Shown here: piece after piece, positions 8,044 through 17,364 of the stretch
Numbering within the stretch: the stretch's first letter is position 1
Layout of the letters: the number at the start of each line of letters is the position of its first letter
Assembly (NCBI RefSeq): GCF_000295935.2
Contig: NZ_ALWO02000005.1
Coordinates: forward strand, 13,906 to 62,808
Reading direction: 5' to 3'
Length of the DNA: 48,903 bases
Source of the DNA: Indibacter alkaliphilus LW1
GTDB taxonomy: Bacteria > Bacteroidota > Bacteroidia > Cytophagales > Cyclobacteriaceae
The notes under the pieces: model-generated
What the model was told of the DNA's origin: nothing
What the model saw: only the letters and a program-made list of their open reading frames with translations
Database searches by the model: none
Position numbers and translations under genes: made by a program

Positions 8044-8310
8044 TAAGTAAAATTCAAATTAAAATAAATATATAGTTTTCAATAATAATGAAATAAAAAT
8101 TAGGTCACAAATAATTATGATAAAAAATAATATTTGAAAAGTACAATAAAAATCATTAATGAAGAAAAAATATTATTTAATCATCCTTTTAAGGTTATTT
8201 TTATAGGATTTGTTTTATATGGAGAATTTTAAAAAAAATCCTATAATCACGTAGGTGTTGGCATGTAGCATGTTGGATCTTGAAAAAAATCGCATGTTTA
8301 AAATAGAAGT
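8044..8310. other. AT-rich intergenic stretch
   Basis: Strongly A/T-rich with long A and T runs. It must hold the promoter of the lipoprotein operon on the minus strand, but I see no clean TAnnTTTG box. No ORF is supported. Confidence 0.5.
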
Positions 8311-8355
8311 TTAAGAGATGGATTCAATATCCAATTTCCTACTGAGTTTTTTTGC
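8311..8355 (-). pseudogene. possible second higA tail fragment
   Basis: In one minus-strand frame this reads KKLSRKLDIESIS then TAA, resembling the ISKKLDIEAS ending of HigA. It overlaps, in a different frame, the last codons of the NUDIX gene. The match is short, so this is weaker than the copy at 5479-5531. Confidence 0.4.
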
Positions 8356-8785
8356 TTCGATCCTTTCCGTCCAAAGCTTTCGCAATAATCTTCTTATGGT
8401 CAAATGCCAATTCCGGAAGTTCAGATGTCGGGAACCATTCAGTTTCAGCACTGTCCGATCCGGATTTTGCCATTGACATCAGCCCCTCAATACATTCGAA
8501 ATAGTAGGCAACAGAAATTGTCCACCCTCTTGGATCTCGGCCTTTTTCTCCAAAAACCCCGATCATGCTTAATGGCTTTAGCTCAAGACTTGTTTCTTCA
8601 TTCAGTTCCCTTTGAACAGCTTTTTCGGGGATTTCATCTTCATCCACAAAGCCACCGGGCAAAGCCCATTGACCTTTAAATGGATCATTTTTCCTTTTTA
8701 TCAGGAGAATGCTATTTTTTTCGGTACATACCACTACAGCATCTACAGTAACTGCCGGCCTCGGGAAATTATATGAATAGGTCAT
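8339..8785 (-). CDS. NUDIX hydrolase
   Basis: 148 aa from the ATG at 8785 (MTYSYNFPRPAVTVDAVV); a longer reading from 8854 adds 23 low-complexity residues from the repeat-rich spacer and is unlikely. The NUDIX box GGFVDEDEIPEKAVQRELNEET is complete (Gx5Ex7REUxEE), so the enzyme should cleave a nucleoside diphosphate linked to another group, with a divalent metal. The WALPGG and VDAVV segments resemble ADP-ribose or oxidised-nucleotide hydrolases; the substrate is not certain. The last residues run into a possible higA-tail fragment, so the original C-terminus may have been changed. Confidence 0.85.
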   Translation of the reverse strand: MTYSYNFPRPAVTVDAVVVCTEKNSILLIKRKNDPFKGQWALPGGFVDEDEIPEKAVQRELNEETSLELKPLSMIGVFGEKGRDPRGWTISVAYYFECIEGLMSMAKSGSDSAETEWFPTSELPELAFDHKKIIAKALDGKDRSKKTQ

Positions 8786-9396
8786 AAAGAAAAGGTTAAT
8801 TTTTGTGGAACTGATGAATTGATTAATTGGAGAACTGTTGAATTGTTGGTTCATTGATTCATTGATTCATTGTTCATTATTCATCATTCGATATTCCTCA
8901 CCATTCCAAAATTCCCAGTTTCCTATTACATTCAGGCACACCTTACCTCTGCCCCTCGTAAATCGTACTTCGTAATTCGTAACTCCCTTCATCCCTTCCC
9001 TGTTTTTGGCGGGCCGCAATTCTCACTCTTTGACATCCCTCGGCCAAAAACAATTTCAACGTTCTGGCTCAAACCCCAGGGTTGAAACCCTGGGCTATTA
9101 CATTATTCGCCCTTACAGGGCTGGGCTCCCTCAAACATCGGGTGACCTCTCCTTCATTATTCATTATTCATCATTCGAAATTCGATATCCTTCCAGAATT
9201 CACCTTACCAAGTACAATTGACATCCCTTACCTCTGCCCCTCGTAAATCGTACTTCGTAACTCCCTTCTTGATTCATCATTCATCATTCGAAATTCGATA
9301 TTCCTTACAATTCCCAAAAATCCCATTCCTAAATGAAACTACTTATCACTTATCTCTGCCCCTCGTAAATCGTCAATCGTATTTCGTAAATCAAAA
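8786..9396. repeat. intergenic repeat cluster
   Basis: No supported gene. Three copies of a CCTCTGCCCCTCGTAAATCG motif lie near 8942-8990, 9227-9270 and 9351-9392, and copies of a TCATCATTCGAAATTCGATA motif near 8878, 9165 and 9277. Between them is a pair of hairpins: CCCAGGGTT-GA-AACCCTGGG at 9075-9094 and GCCC-TTACA-GGGC at 9109-9121, like REP elements. At 8850-8880 the TTCATTGA unit is repeated in tandem. Confidence 0.6.
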
Positions 9397-10686
9397 TCAT
9401 TTATTCATCAGCTCCTCAATCTCCTCTACCTCAATAGGGATATTGCGCATCAGATCCAGGTAGCCATTATCTTGGATCACAATGTTGTTTTCTAAGCGGA
9501 TTCCAAGGTTTTCTTCAGGAATATAGATGCCAGGTTCTACCGTAAATACCATTCCGGAGCTGATCGGTTCATACATGGTCCCGACATCATGTACGTCCAA
9601 ACCTAGATGGTGGGAAGTACCGTGCATAAAATACTTTTTGTAAGCAGGCCACTTGGGATCCTGGTTTTGTATGTCTGTTTGGTCGATCAAGCCCAACCCC
9701 AGCAGCTCCGCCTGCATCATCAGGCCGACTTCTTTATGATACTCCTGAATATTGATACCAGGTCTTAAAATGTCCATTGCTCCTTTTTGCACCCTCAGCA
9801 CAGCCTCATAGACGGAGCGCTGACGTGGGGTAAATCTGCCGTTAACAGGTATGGTTCTGGACATGTCCGCATTGTAATTGCCGTATTCAGCACCTACGTC
9901 AAAAAGTATCAGATCACCGCCTTTGCAGGTTTCCTTATTTTCCAGGTAATGTAGCACACAAGCATTGGCTCCAGAGGCTATGATAGGTTCATAAGCAAAA
10001 CCTTTGCTCCTGTTTTTGATGAATTCATGGATAAACTCCGCTTCAATTTCATATTCAGTCACCCCGGGCTTGACAAATGAGAGGATTCTTCTGAATCCTT
10101 TTTCGGTAATGTCGCAGGCGATCTGCATCTGATCTATTTCTTCCTGTTCTTTTACTGCCCTAAGCTGATGCATCAAGGGGGCAGCCCGGTGGTATTGATG
10201 TAATGGATACCTTTCTTTGCAGGATTTGATAAATCTGGCGTCTCTGGTTTCCACTACAGTGCCAGCACGCAGATGCTCATTGGTATTGAGGAATACATGC
10301 TCGCTCAAGGAGATCAGAGTGTTGAATATATTATCAAACTTGTCCAGCCATTGTATATTTTCTATTCCTGAGGCTTCTTGGGCTTCCTCTTTGGTGTATT
10401 TGTGCCCTTCCCAAATTGCGATATGCTCGTTGGTTTCCCTCAAAAAAAGAATTTCCCTCATGTCAGGGTCTGGGAAATCCGGGCAAATGACCAGAATACT
10501 TTCTTCCTGATCTATTCCCGAAAGGTATAAAAGGTCATTGTTCTGCCTGAATTTCATGGTGCCATCTGCGTTGGTAGGCATGATGTCATTGGAATGGAAA
10601 ACTGCCAAGGATTTACTTGGGAGCTTTTCAGCCAGCTTTTTTCTGTTTTTGATATATAGTGTATTTGGGAGAGGGGTGTATTTCAT
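9397..10686 (-). CDS. Xaa-Pro aminopeptidase (M24 family)
   Basis: 429 aa. The N-terminal half is the aminopeptidase P N domain (NDLLYLSGIDQEESILVICPD); the C-terminal half is the pita-bread metallopeptidase fold. Metal ligands are visible in DVGAEYGNYNADMSRT, HGTSHHLGLDVHD, VEPGIYI and IRLENNIVI. The family removes N-terminal residues preceding proline, using two Mn ions. There is no signal peptide, so it should be cytoplasmic. Single gene on the minus strand. Confidence 0.93.
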   Translation of the reverse strand: MKYTPLPNTLYIKNRKKLAEKLPSKSLAVFHSNDIMPTNADGTMKFRQNNDLLYLSGIDQEESILVICPDFPDPDMREILFLRETNEHIAIWEGHKYTKEEAQEASGIENIQWLDKFDNIFNTLISLSEHVFLNTNEHLRAGTVVETRDARFIKSCKERYPLHQYHRAAPLMHQLRAVKEQEEIDQMQIACDITEKGFRRILSFVKPGVTEYEIEAEFIHEFIKNRSKGFAYEPIIASGANACVLHYLENKETCKGGDLILFDVGAEYGNYNADMSRTIPVNGRFTPRQRSVYEAVLRVQKGAMDILRPGINIQEYHKEVGLMMQAELLGLGLIDQTDIQNQDPKWPAYKKYFMHGTSHHLGLDVHDVGTMYEPISSGMVFTVEPGIYIPEENLGIRLENNIVIQDNGYLDLMRNIPIEVEEIEELMNK

Positions 10687-11044
10687 GGGTTTGATAGATA
10701 TTTATAGATATTAGGTAGATACTGGATGGGTATTAATTGATATTGAAATATAGTAGAAACACTTGGAAATACATTGAAATATGGGGTTGGGTCACTTGAG
10801 CTTGTTTTTTAATTTATAGATAATGAATTGATATTAGTTGGATATTTTGATATTACAGGTAAAACCGACTTCAAGTTGACAGACAAAGATAATTTATTCT
10901 AGGAAAATGGGGGCTGTCCCTGAGTATTTATGGAGATTTGTTGTAATCCCAAAAACACTTTTATTTTTGTAATTGAATCAGTTGAGGCTGCTGGGTGTTA
11001 CTTTCAGAAGTGAAAATTGATTCCAGTTACCGAAAAAAGTTTGC
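10687..11044 (+). promoter_or_regulatory. spacer with promoter for the M16 peptidase operon
   Basis: The spacer is rich in degenerate TAGATATT-like repeats (10690-10860). A plausible promoter follows: TTTG at 10937-10940, 21 bp, then TATTTTTG at 10962-10969, giving transcription towards the M16 gene with a leader of about 65 nt. Confidence 0.5.
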
Positions 11045-12274
11045 ATGCAGTATAACCTAAAGGAATTGCCAAACGGCATAAGAATTCTACATCAGGAAAT
11101 CTCTCATACACGAATGGTGCATTGCGGATTTATCCTAAACATAGGAAGCCGGGATGAAACTAAAGAGGAAGAAGGCTTGGCCCACTTTTGGGAGCATATG
11201 GCCTTCAAGGGTACCAAAAAAAGAAAAGCTTATCACATTATCAACAGGCTAGAGTCGCTCGGGGGAGAACTCAATGCGTACACGACCAAAGAGAAGATTT
11301 GTTTTTATTCAAGTACCTTAAAAGAGCATTTTGGAAAGGCGGCCGAATTACTTTGCGACATTACCTTCAACAGCACTTTTCCAAAAAAGCAGATTGAAAA
11401 AGAAAGACAGGTAATTTTGGAGGAAATGTCCATGTACAGAGATTCTCCGGATGATTCGATTCAGGATGATTTTGATGAGCTGGTTTTTGAGGGACACGCT
11501 CTGGGAAGGAATATTCTGGGAAGAGAAGAGACTGTAAGCAACTTTAGTCAAGAGGATTTTTTTGAGTTTATTTCAACCAGATTAGATACTACTCAGGTTG
11601 TGTTTTCAGTTGTGGGGAACATTCCATTTAAAAAAGTCCTTCAGAAAGTGGAAGGATTTTTATCCCAAATCCCCAGGAAGAGAAGTCTTTATGTGAGAAG
11701 TGATTTTTCCACTTATATTCCGAAATCAAAAGTGGTGGAAAAAGAAATTACCCAGTCTCATTGTGCTTTGGGTCAACCGGCTTTTTCCTTACATGATTCA
11801 AGGAGGTTCAAACTGTACCTTCTGAATAACATCCTAGGTGGTCCCAGCATGAATTCCAAATTGAATTTGTCTCTTCGGGAAAAGTATGGCTATGTTTACA
11901 GTGTGGAATCCCATTATCAAACTTATTCTGATACAGGTTTTTTTGGAGTGTTTTTCGGAACTGAGCCCAATACTCTCAACCGTGCACGAAAACTGGTTTT
12001 GAAAGAAATGGAGAGGCTAAGGATGAAAAAATTGGGGGTAATGCAATTGCACATGGCCAAAGAACAGGCAATTGGTCAGATGGCTATGGCTGAGGAGAAT
12101 TATGCCGCTTTGATGTTGGTTTTTGGGAAAAATCTTCTGGATAAAGGGAAAATTGATTCCTTGGATACTATCTTTGAAATCATAAGAAATACCAGTGCAG
12201 AAGAGCTTCAGGATATAGCCAACGAAGTTTATGCGCCGGATCAATTGAGTTTTCTTACTTACCTACCTGTTTGA
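11045..12274 (+). CDS. M16 family zinc peptidase
   Basis: 409 aa. The inverted zinc motif HxxEH is at residues 47-51 (HFWEH), with the third ligand Glu near 127 (VILEEM). The later half is the second M16 domain with a FSLHDSRRFKLYLLNNILGG-type segment. No signal peptide is seen, so it is a cytoplasmic or peripherally acting peptidase related to processing peptidases. It is first in a run of four plus-strand genes and its stop is closely followed (2 bp) by the methyltransferase ATG. Confidence 0.92.
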   Translation: MQYNLKELPNGIRILHQEISHTRMVHCGFILNIGSRDETKEEEGLAHFWEHMAFKGTKKRKAYHIINRLESLGGELNAYTTKEKICFYSSTLKEHFGKAAELLCDITFNSTFPKKQIEKERQVILEEMSMYRDSPDDSIQDDFDELVFEGHALGRNILGREETVSNFSQEDFFEFISTRLDTTQVVFSVVGNIPFKKVLQKVEGFLSQIPRKRSLYVRSDFSTYIPKSKVVEKEITQSHCALGQPAFSLHDSRRFKLYLLNNILGGPSMNSKLNLSLREKYGYVYSVESHYQTYSDTGFFGVFFGTEPNTLNRARKLVLKEMERLRMKKLGVMQLHMAKEQAIGQMAMAEENYAALMLVFGKNLLDKGKIDSLDTIFEIIRNTSAEELQDIANEVYAPDQLSFLTYLPV

Positions 12275-12276
12275 TT

Positions 12277-12921
12277 ATGGAGTTTATTTCTGCTGAATTA
12301 CTAAAATATTGTGAGGAACATACCAGTCCGGAAGATGATGTTTTGGCTCAGATTTCCAGAGAAACGCAGGCAAAAGTAATGATGCCTAGAATGCTTTCAG
12401 GGCATCTGCAGGGAAAAACGCTGGAACTCTTGGTCAAATTACATAGACCAAAGGTTATCTTGGAGATTGGGACTTATACGGGTTACTCAGGTATTTGTAT
12501 GGCCAGAGGGCTTTCTGAGGGAGGTAAACTGATTACGCTGGACATCAATGATGAACTTGAAAGTATGGTCAGGGGATTCTTTGAATTGGCAGGCTTGACC
12601 GATAAAATAGAATACAGATTGGGCAATGCATTGGATCTAATCCCGAATTTGCCAGGCACTTTCGATTTCGTCTTTATTGATGCAGATAAAGCCAATTATA
12701 TCAACTATTACAATTTGGTCGTTGATAGGGTGAATCCAGGTGGCATCATTTTGGCAGACAACGTTTTGTGGTCAGGGAAAGTATTGGTCGAGCAAGGCAA
12801 AAAGGTGGATAAAGACACAAAAATCATTTTGGAATACAATCAGATGATTCAGGATGACCCGAGGGTGGAAAATGTATTGTTACCCATCAGGGATGGATTA
12901 ATGTTGGCAAGAAAATTATGA
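12277..12921 (+). CDS. O-methyltransferase (class I, SAM-dependent)
   Basis: 214 aa from the ATG at 12277. Motif I VILEIGTYTGYSG is near residues 60-72 and binds SAM; FDFVFIDADKANY carries metal and substrate contacts of the caffeoyl-CoA / catechol O-methyltransferase family. The length is usual for the family. The substrate is unknown. It begins just after the M16 stop and overlaps the lytic transglycosylase by 4 bp (ATGA), so the genes form an operon. Confidence 0.9.
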   Translation: MEFISAELLKYCEEHTSPEDDVLAQISRETQAKVMMPRMLSGHLQGKTLELLVKLHRPKVILEIGTYTGYSGICMARGLSEGGKLITLDINDELESMVRGFFELAGLTDKIEYRLGNALDLIPNLPGTFDFVFIDADKANYINYYNLVVDRVNPGGIILADNVLWSGKVLVEQGKKVDKDTKIILEYNQMIQDDPRVENVLLPIRDGLMLARKL

Positions 12922-14525
12922 GAGAAATTACATCGCTTAAGCTTAAAGGACTTTTTATTTTCCCTTTGATCTTCTTTTTGGCTTTTTCGGCTTTGGCTCA
13001 AATTCCTCAAGTTCCTAGGGAGATACAGTTTGCCGATCTTTTGGTAAGGATCAATGAACAAGCTAGAAGGGAGATACAATTGGATGTAGATGCCCTCTAT
13101 CGGAATCCTAGTTACTTCAGAATGAAGGCAGAGCGGGCAAGTCTTTTTATGCCTTATGTAGAAAGGGAGTTTCGAAATGCCGGTGTACCAGAAGATCTTA
13201 AATACCTCGTCATTCAGGAATCAGGATTGATCTCAGATGCAGTGTCAACATCTAATGCTGTTGGTTTTTGGCAGTTTAAGCAAGGCACTGCTGAGGAAGT
13301 ATTTCTACGCGTCGACAATCAGATAGATGAAAGAAAGAATATTGTTTCATCTTCAAGAGGAGCCGCATTATATCTCAAAAAACACAATCAGGCTTTTGAC
13401 AATTGGATGTGTGCTTTGGTATCTTATCAAATGGGGCTAGGTGGTGCAAAATCCTACTTTGGGACCCAGTATAATGGAAAGAGGGTTGTAGAAATTGATA
13501 GGAATTCCCATTGGTACTTTAAAAAATTTCTGGCTCATAAAGTAGCTTTTGAAAATCAACTTGGGGTGTTGGTAAGTAATTCGGGTTTTTTGGATGAGGT
13601 ACGAATCCAGGGGCCAACAACTTTGAAAGCAGTGGCTCCACGACTAGGGGTGACAGAAGCGCATTTGAAAGAGTACAATACTTGGACAGTAAGAGGTAAT
13701 ATTCCCGGTGATAAGCCTTATTCTATTGTATATATCAAAGAGGGTATTCAGCAGGCAAACCCTGCGGTGATTCAAAGAGAAGTTAGCAATCAAAATCAGC
13801 AACAAACCCAAAAAGTGGTGACTACAGCTTCTGCCTTCCCAAAAGTCACCGGAAATACCCAAAAAGCTTCTCAACCAAACCAAATTCAGATTAACAACAT
13901 TGACGGTGTATTGGCTGATAAAAATACAAGTCAAGAAAAATTCACAGATGATATTGGGATTCGTGAAAGAAGGTTCAGGCGCATCAATGACCTGGATAAA
14001 GATGAGCCTGTGGAGGCTGGTCAATACTACTATACACGGCCTAAGAAAGGAAAGGCGGAAGTAGAAGAGCATGTGGTACAGCCTGGAGAAACGCTCTGGT
14101 CAATCTCCCAGATGTATGGAATCAAACTTTCTTCTTTAAAATCAAAGAATAGGATCAGGGAGGATAGAGATCTGAGGGCAGGAATGATTTTAAACCTGAG
14201 ACAGCCTAGGAAGCGGGGAGAGGAAATTCCTTTTGTACCTGCCTCTGAATACAAGAAAATAATTGCATCTTCAGAGCAAGGTTCAAATACACCTGTAAGT
14301 ACTTCCTCCGATGTGGTTTCAAATGTGCCGGCTGCAAATACTCCAGCTTCAACCCCCCGGGTCAGCTCCAACCAGGGTAGGGTAGTACATACAGTACTTC
14401 AGGGAGAAACATTGTTCAGGCTCAGTCAAAAGTATGGTGTTTCGGTAGACGACATCCGCAGATGGAATGGCCTGACTGATAATACCATTAAAGTTGGACA
14501 AAAAATCACTATCAACAAACCCTAA
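12918..14525 (+). CDS. LysM lytic transglycosylase (MltD-like)
   Basis: 535 aa. A signal peptide ends near residue 28 (FSALAQ). The SLT domain covers about residues 60-200, with the catalytic Glu in YLVIQESGL and the SNAVGFWQF block. Two LysM domains follow (near 383-428, QPGETLWSISQMYG; near 487-532, LQGETLFRLSQKYG), joined by Ser/Thr/Asn-rich linkers. The enzyme should cleave the glycan strand of peptidoglycan with 1,6-anhydro product formation in the periplasm, the LysM repeats binding the wall. It overlaps the methyltransferase gene by 4 bp. Confidence 0.93.
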   Translation: MREITSLKLKGLFIFPLIFFLAFSALAQIPQVPREIQFADLLVRINEQARREIQLDVDALYRNPSYFRMKAERASLFMPYVEREFRNAGVPEDLKYLVIQESGLISDAVSTSNAVGFWQFKQGTAEEVFLRVDNQIDERKNIVSSSRGAALYLKKHNQAFDNWMCALVSYQMGLGGAKSYFGTQYNGKRVVEIDRNSHWYFKKFLAHKVAFENQLGVLVSNSGFLDEVRIQGPTTLKAVAPRLGVTEAHLKEYNTWTVRGNIPGDKPYSIVYIKEGIQQANPAVIQREVSNQNQQQTQKVVTTASAFPKVTGNTQKASQPNQIQINNIDGVLADKNTSQEKFTDDIGIRERRFRRINDLDKDEPVEAGQYYYTRPKKGKAEVEEHVVQPGETLWSISQMYGIKLSSLKSKNRIREDRDLRAGMILNLRQPRKRGEEIPFVPASEYKKIIASSEQGSNTPVSTSSDVVSNVPAANTPASTPRVSSNQGRVVHTVLQGETLFRLSQKYGVSVDDIRRWNGLTDNTIKVGQKITINKP

Positions 14526-14549
14526 TTTTCTGCTAACCCGGCACCGATA

Positions 14550-15539
14550 ATGTTTAGAAAACTTCTACTGTTTTTATTGTTATTTGCTGTCCATGCACAC
14601 TTGGTCCGTGCGCAGGATCCCTTGATTTTGGCGGATACGTTATTGATCAGTGGAGATACAATCATCATGTTGGGAGACTCTGTGATCATCAAAGAAAAGG
14701 TGAAGCCCATTTTTTGGGAAAAAGGAGGGAATTTCAATCTGAGTATTCAACAAGTCAGCCTTTCAAATTGGAATGCAGGAGGGGTGAGCAATATGGCTTT
14801 GAATACGGGATTGATCATGTTTGCGAATTACAAAAAGGATAGGATCATTTGGGATTCCAAGCTCACTGTCAATTTTGGTTTTAATAGGATTTCTGACAGG
14901 AGATTTCAGACCAGGAAAACAAATGATAACTTTATTTTTATCAGTAAATATGGTAGAGAACTGACAGATGTATGGTACCTCTCCACTCAGATAGATGCAA
15001 GAACGCAGTTGTTGTCCGGGTATAGGTACTTCCGGCCAGCGGGAGCAGAAGAGGATGCCAGAAACAGAATTTCGGATTTGTTGGCGCCAGCTTATGTACA
15101 GTCATCCACAGGTCTCAATTATAGAAAAGAGTACAAAAACAAAGATAAGGTCTCACTGATAGCCTCCCCTTTTACAGGGAGATTTACCATTGTCATGGAC
15201 GACTCTCTGAGCAATGCTGGAGCTTTTGGGGTCTTGGCAGGAGAGATGGTCAGGGCAGAGGCCGGTATTTCTTTTGGTTCTACCACAGATATACAATTAT
15301 TGGAAAATATCCGTTGGAGAGCTGATCTCAACATGTTCTCCAATTTTGAAAAGCTGGGCAATTTCGTAGTCAATTTCAATTCCGTCATCTCCATGAAAGT
15401 GAATAAATTTATCACTACCAGGATTGAAACAGTGTTGATTTATGATGAAAGTGTGTTTATCCAGCAAGAGCAGGGCCCTCCCCGACAGGCTGTTCAGTTA
15501 CAGAATATGATCAACTTTGGGATAGGACTGGATTTTTAG
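14550..15539 (+). CDS. DUF3078-type outer-membrane protein
   Basis: 329 aa, with a signal peptide ending near residue 21 (LVRAQ). The mature protein has WEKGGNFNLSIQQVSLSNWNAGGVSN, the pattern I associate with DUF3078 proteins of Bacteroidota, followed by repeated amphipathic beta strands ending in FGIGLDF, a typical barrel terminus. It is probably an outer-membrane barrel of unknown role. Transcribed in the M16 operon direction; its 3' end overlaps the convergent dnaX 3' end by 4 bp. Confidence 0.8.
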   Translation: MFRKLLLFLLLFAVHAHLVRAQDPLILADTLLISGDTIIMLGDSVIIKEKVKPIFWEKGGNFNLSIQQVSLSNWNAGGVSNMALNTGLIMFANYKKDRIIWDSKLTVNFGFNRISDRRFQTRKTNDNFIFISKYGRELTDVWYLSTQIDARTQLLSGYRYFRPAGAEEDARNRISDLLAPAYVQSSTGLNYRKEYKNKDKVSLIASPFTGRFTIVMDDSLSNAGAFGVLAGEMVRAEAGISFGSTTDIQLLENIRWRADLNMFSNFEKLGNFVVNFNSVISMKVNKFITTRIETVLIYDESVFIQQEQGPPRQAVQLQNMINFGIGLDF

Positions 15540-17274
15540 AAGTCTGTTTCCAGTCCAAATCTCTTTTGTAATTCTTTCAAGGCGGGAGATTTTTCCAGTA
15601 AGAACATCAGCTTGTCAGTGTTCGTGTAAAGTTTTCTGACTGATGGATCTTCCGTTTCCTCTGTGATTTCAAAATCAATTTGCACTGAGTCATTATTGAG
15701 TTTTGAGCGAAGAAGCTTGAGTACTTCAGGTCTGATTTTTTGGAAGATGTCTTCCTGGATTTCGCCAATCAGTTTAAAAGTGATTTTTGACTCTCCCAAT
15801 CGGAAAGGTTGCTTCAGGATAGTGCTTTCCAAACTTCTGTTCTGAATTCTAAAAGAATCTGCAAGTTCAAAAAGAGCATTTTTCACATGATTCTCATCAT
15901 AGTGTTCCTTGCCGATTTCGGGTTGGGCTATTTCCTCTTTTACTTCTTTGGTTTCCTCTGATTGTGTAGGGGTAACTTTTTTCTCCTCTACTTTTTTCTT
16001 AGCTTCTTGGATGCTGCTTGGGATGGAAAGGGTCTTTTGAACAGGGCTTTTTTTGGCAGCAAATGGATTGGCATCTTTGAATAGGGCAGGGGCTACTTCT
16101 TCAGATTTGCCATTGGAGTTGGGTTCACTCAGGCTTTTTTTTTTGACTCTTCCTGAGCCAGTGCTGCCAAGGAAATAGCCTGTGGAATTTTGGCTATTTT
16201 CATCAAGGCCAACTCCACATGTAGTCTTTGGTTTTTGCTGGCCTTATAATGGATGTCGCATTGATTGCAAATATTCAAGGCGGTCAAAAGAAAGGAAATG
16301 TGTGCTTCCTGAGATTGATGCATGTATCTTTCTTTCGCAGCATCAGAAACTTGGATCAGTTCTATAGTCGCAGGATCCTTGCAGACCATCAGGTCACGGA
16401 GGTGTTCTGTCAAGCCTATGATAAAATTATGTCCATCGAATCCTTTTTTGAGAATTTCGTCAAAAATCAGCAGGACCTTGGAAATGCTACCTGCCAATAA
16501 GGCTTCGACTACTTTAAAGTAATAGTCATAATCCAGGATGTGAAGATTATTTATCGTTTCCTGATATGTGAGCTTATTTCCTGCAGAATAAGTGACAATT
16601 AGATCGAATATGGATAATGCATCTCTCAAAGCGCCATCAGCTTTGGTTGCAATCAGTCTCAAAGCCTCTTCTTCAGATTCAATTTTTTCTTCTCCTGCAA
16701 TGTATTTAAGGTGTTCAGCAATGTCATTGATCTGGATTCTGTTGAAGTCAAAAATCTGACATCTGGAGAGTATTGTAGGAATTATTTTGTGTTTTTCGGT
16801 AGTAGCCAAGATAAAAATAGCATACTTAGGTGGCTCTTCCAGGGTTTTCAAAAAGGCATTGAAGGCCTGATTGGAAAGCATGTGGACCTCATCAATGATG
16901 TAGACTTTATATTGTCCTTGTTGCGGGGCATAACGGACTTGCTCTACGAGATTTCTGATGTCGTCCACAGAATTGTTTGATGCGGCATCCAGCTCGTGCA
17001 CATTGAAAGAGGCGTTGTTGTTGAAAGCCAGGCAGGAGTCACATTTGTTGCATGCCTCGTGATCAGCTGTCAAATGCTCGCAGTTGATGGTTTTGGCCAG
17101 AATTCTTGCACAGGTAGTTTTACCTACTCCTCTTGGACCACAAAAAAGAAATGCTTGTGCCAGGTGGTTGTTTTTGATGGCATTTTTTAAAGTGGTAGTA
17201 ATATGGCCTTGGCCCACTACACTTTTAAAATTGGAAGGTCTATACTTTCTAGCTGAAACAACAAAATTTTCCAT
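15536..17274 (-). CDS. dnaX: DNA polymerase III gamma/tau, two products by slippage
   Basis: The ATG at 17274 opens a 381-codon frame (gamma-like) ending SKKKA-TGA just after an A10 run. The -1 frame continues from the A10 to the stop at 15536, giving a tau form of about 579 aa. Walker A GPRGVGKTT lies near residues 46-54, a Cys zinc cluster near 65-81 (C...CNKCDSC), Walker B IIDEVH and the LEEPP and SRCQIFDF blocks follow. It is the clamp-loader ATPase; the tau tail normally binds polymerase and helicase. The downstream frame has its own conserved-looking C-terminal domain (KNALFELADSFRIQNRSLES), so the split looks used, not decayed. Confidence 0.85.
16135..16144 (-). promoter_or_regulatory. 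A10 slippery site in dnaX
   Basis: On the coding strand TCA is followed by ten A in total (the last A of TCA plus nine), then GCC TGA. In frame 0 translation stops two codons after the run. A -1 slip, or RNA polymerase slippage, reads AGC CTG AGT GAA and onward into tau. An AGGAAGAG purine stretch lies just upstream and could act as an internal Shine-Dalgarno stimulator. I see no strong downstream hairpin. Confidence 0.7.
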
Positions 17275-17364
17275 CACCGCAAGATATAAAATTATTGTAA
17301 TTATGAACCTGCCTGTAGGATCAATCTGAGTTTATTTTTTGCTAAATACTTCATTTTGATTTGA

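Noticed and set aside
8785-8854. Longer N-terminus for the NUDIX protein (23 extra residues)
   Set aside because: Those codons come from tandem TTCATTGA-like spacer repeats; the ATG at 8785 starts the conserved part.
8786-9396. CRISPR array from the repeated spacer motifs
   Set aside because: Units are irregularly spaced, differ in length and lack uniform spacers or cas genes nearby.
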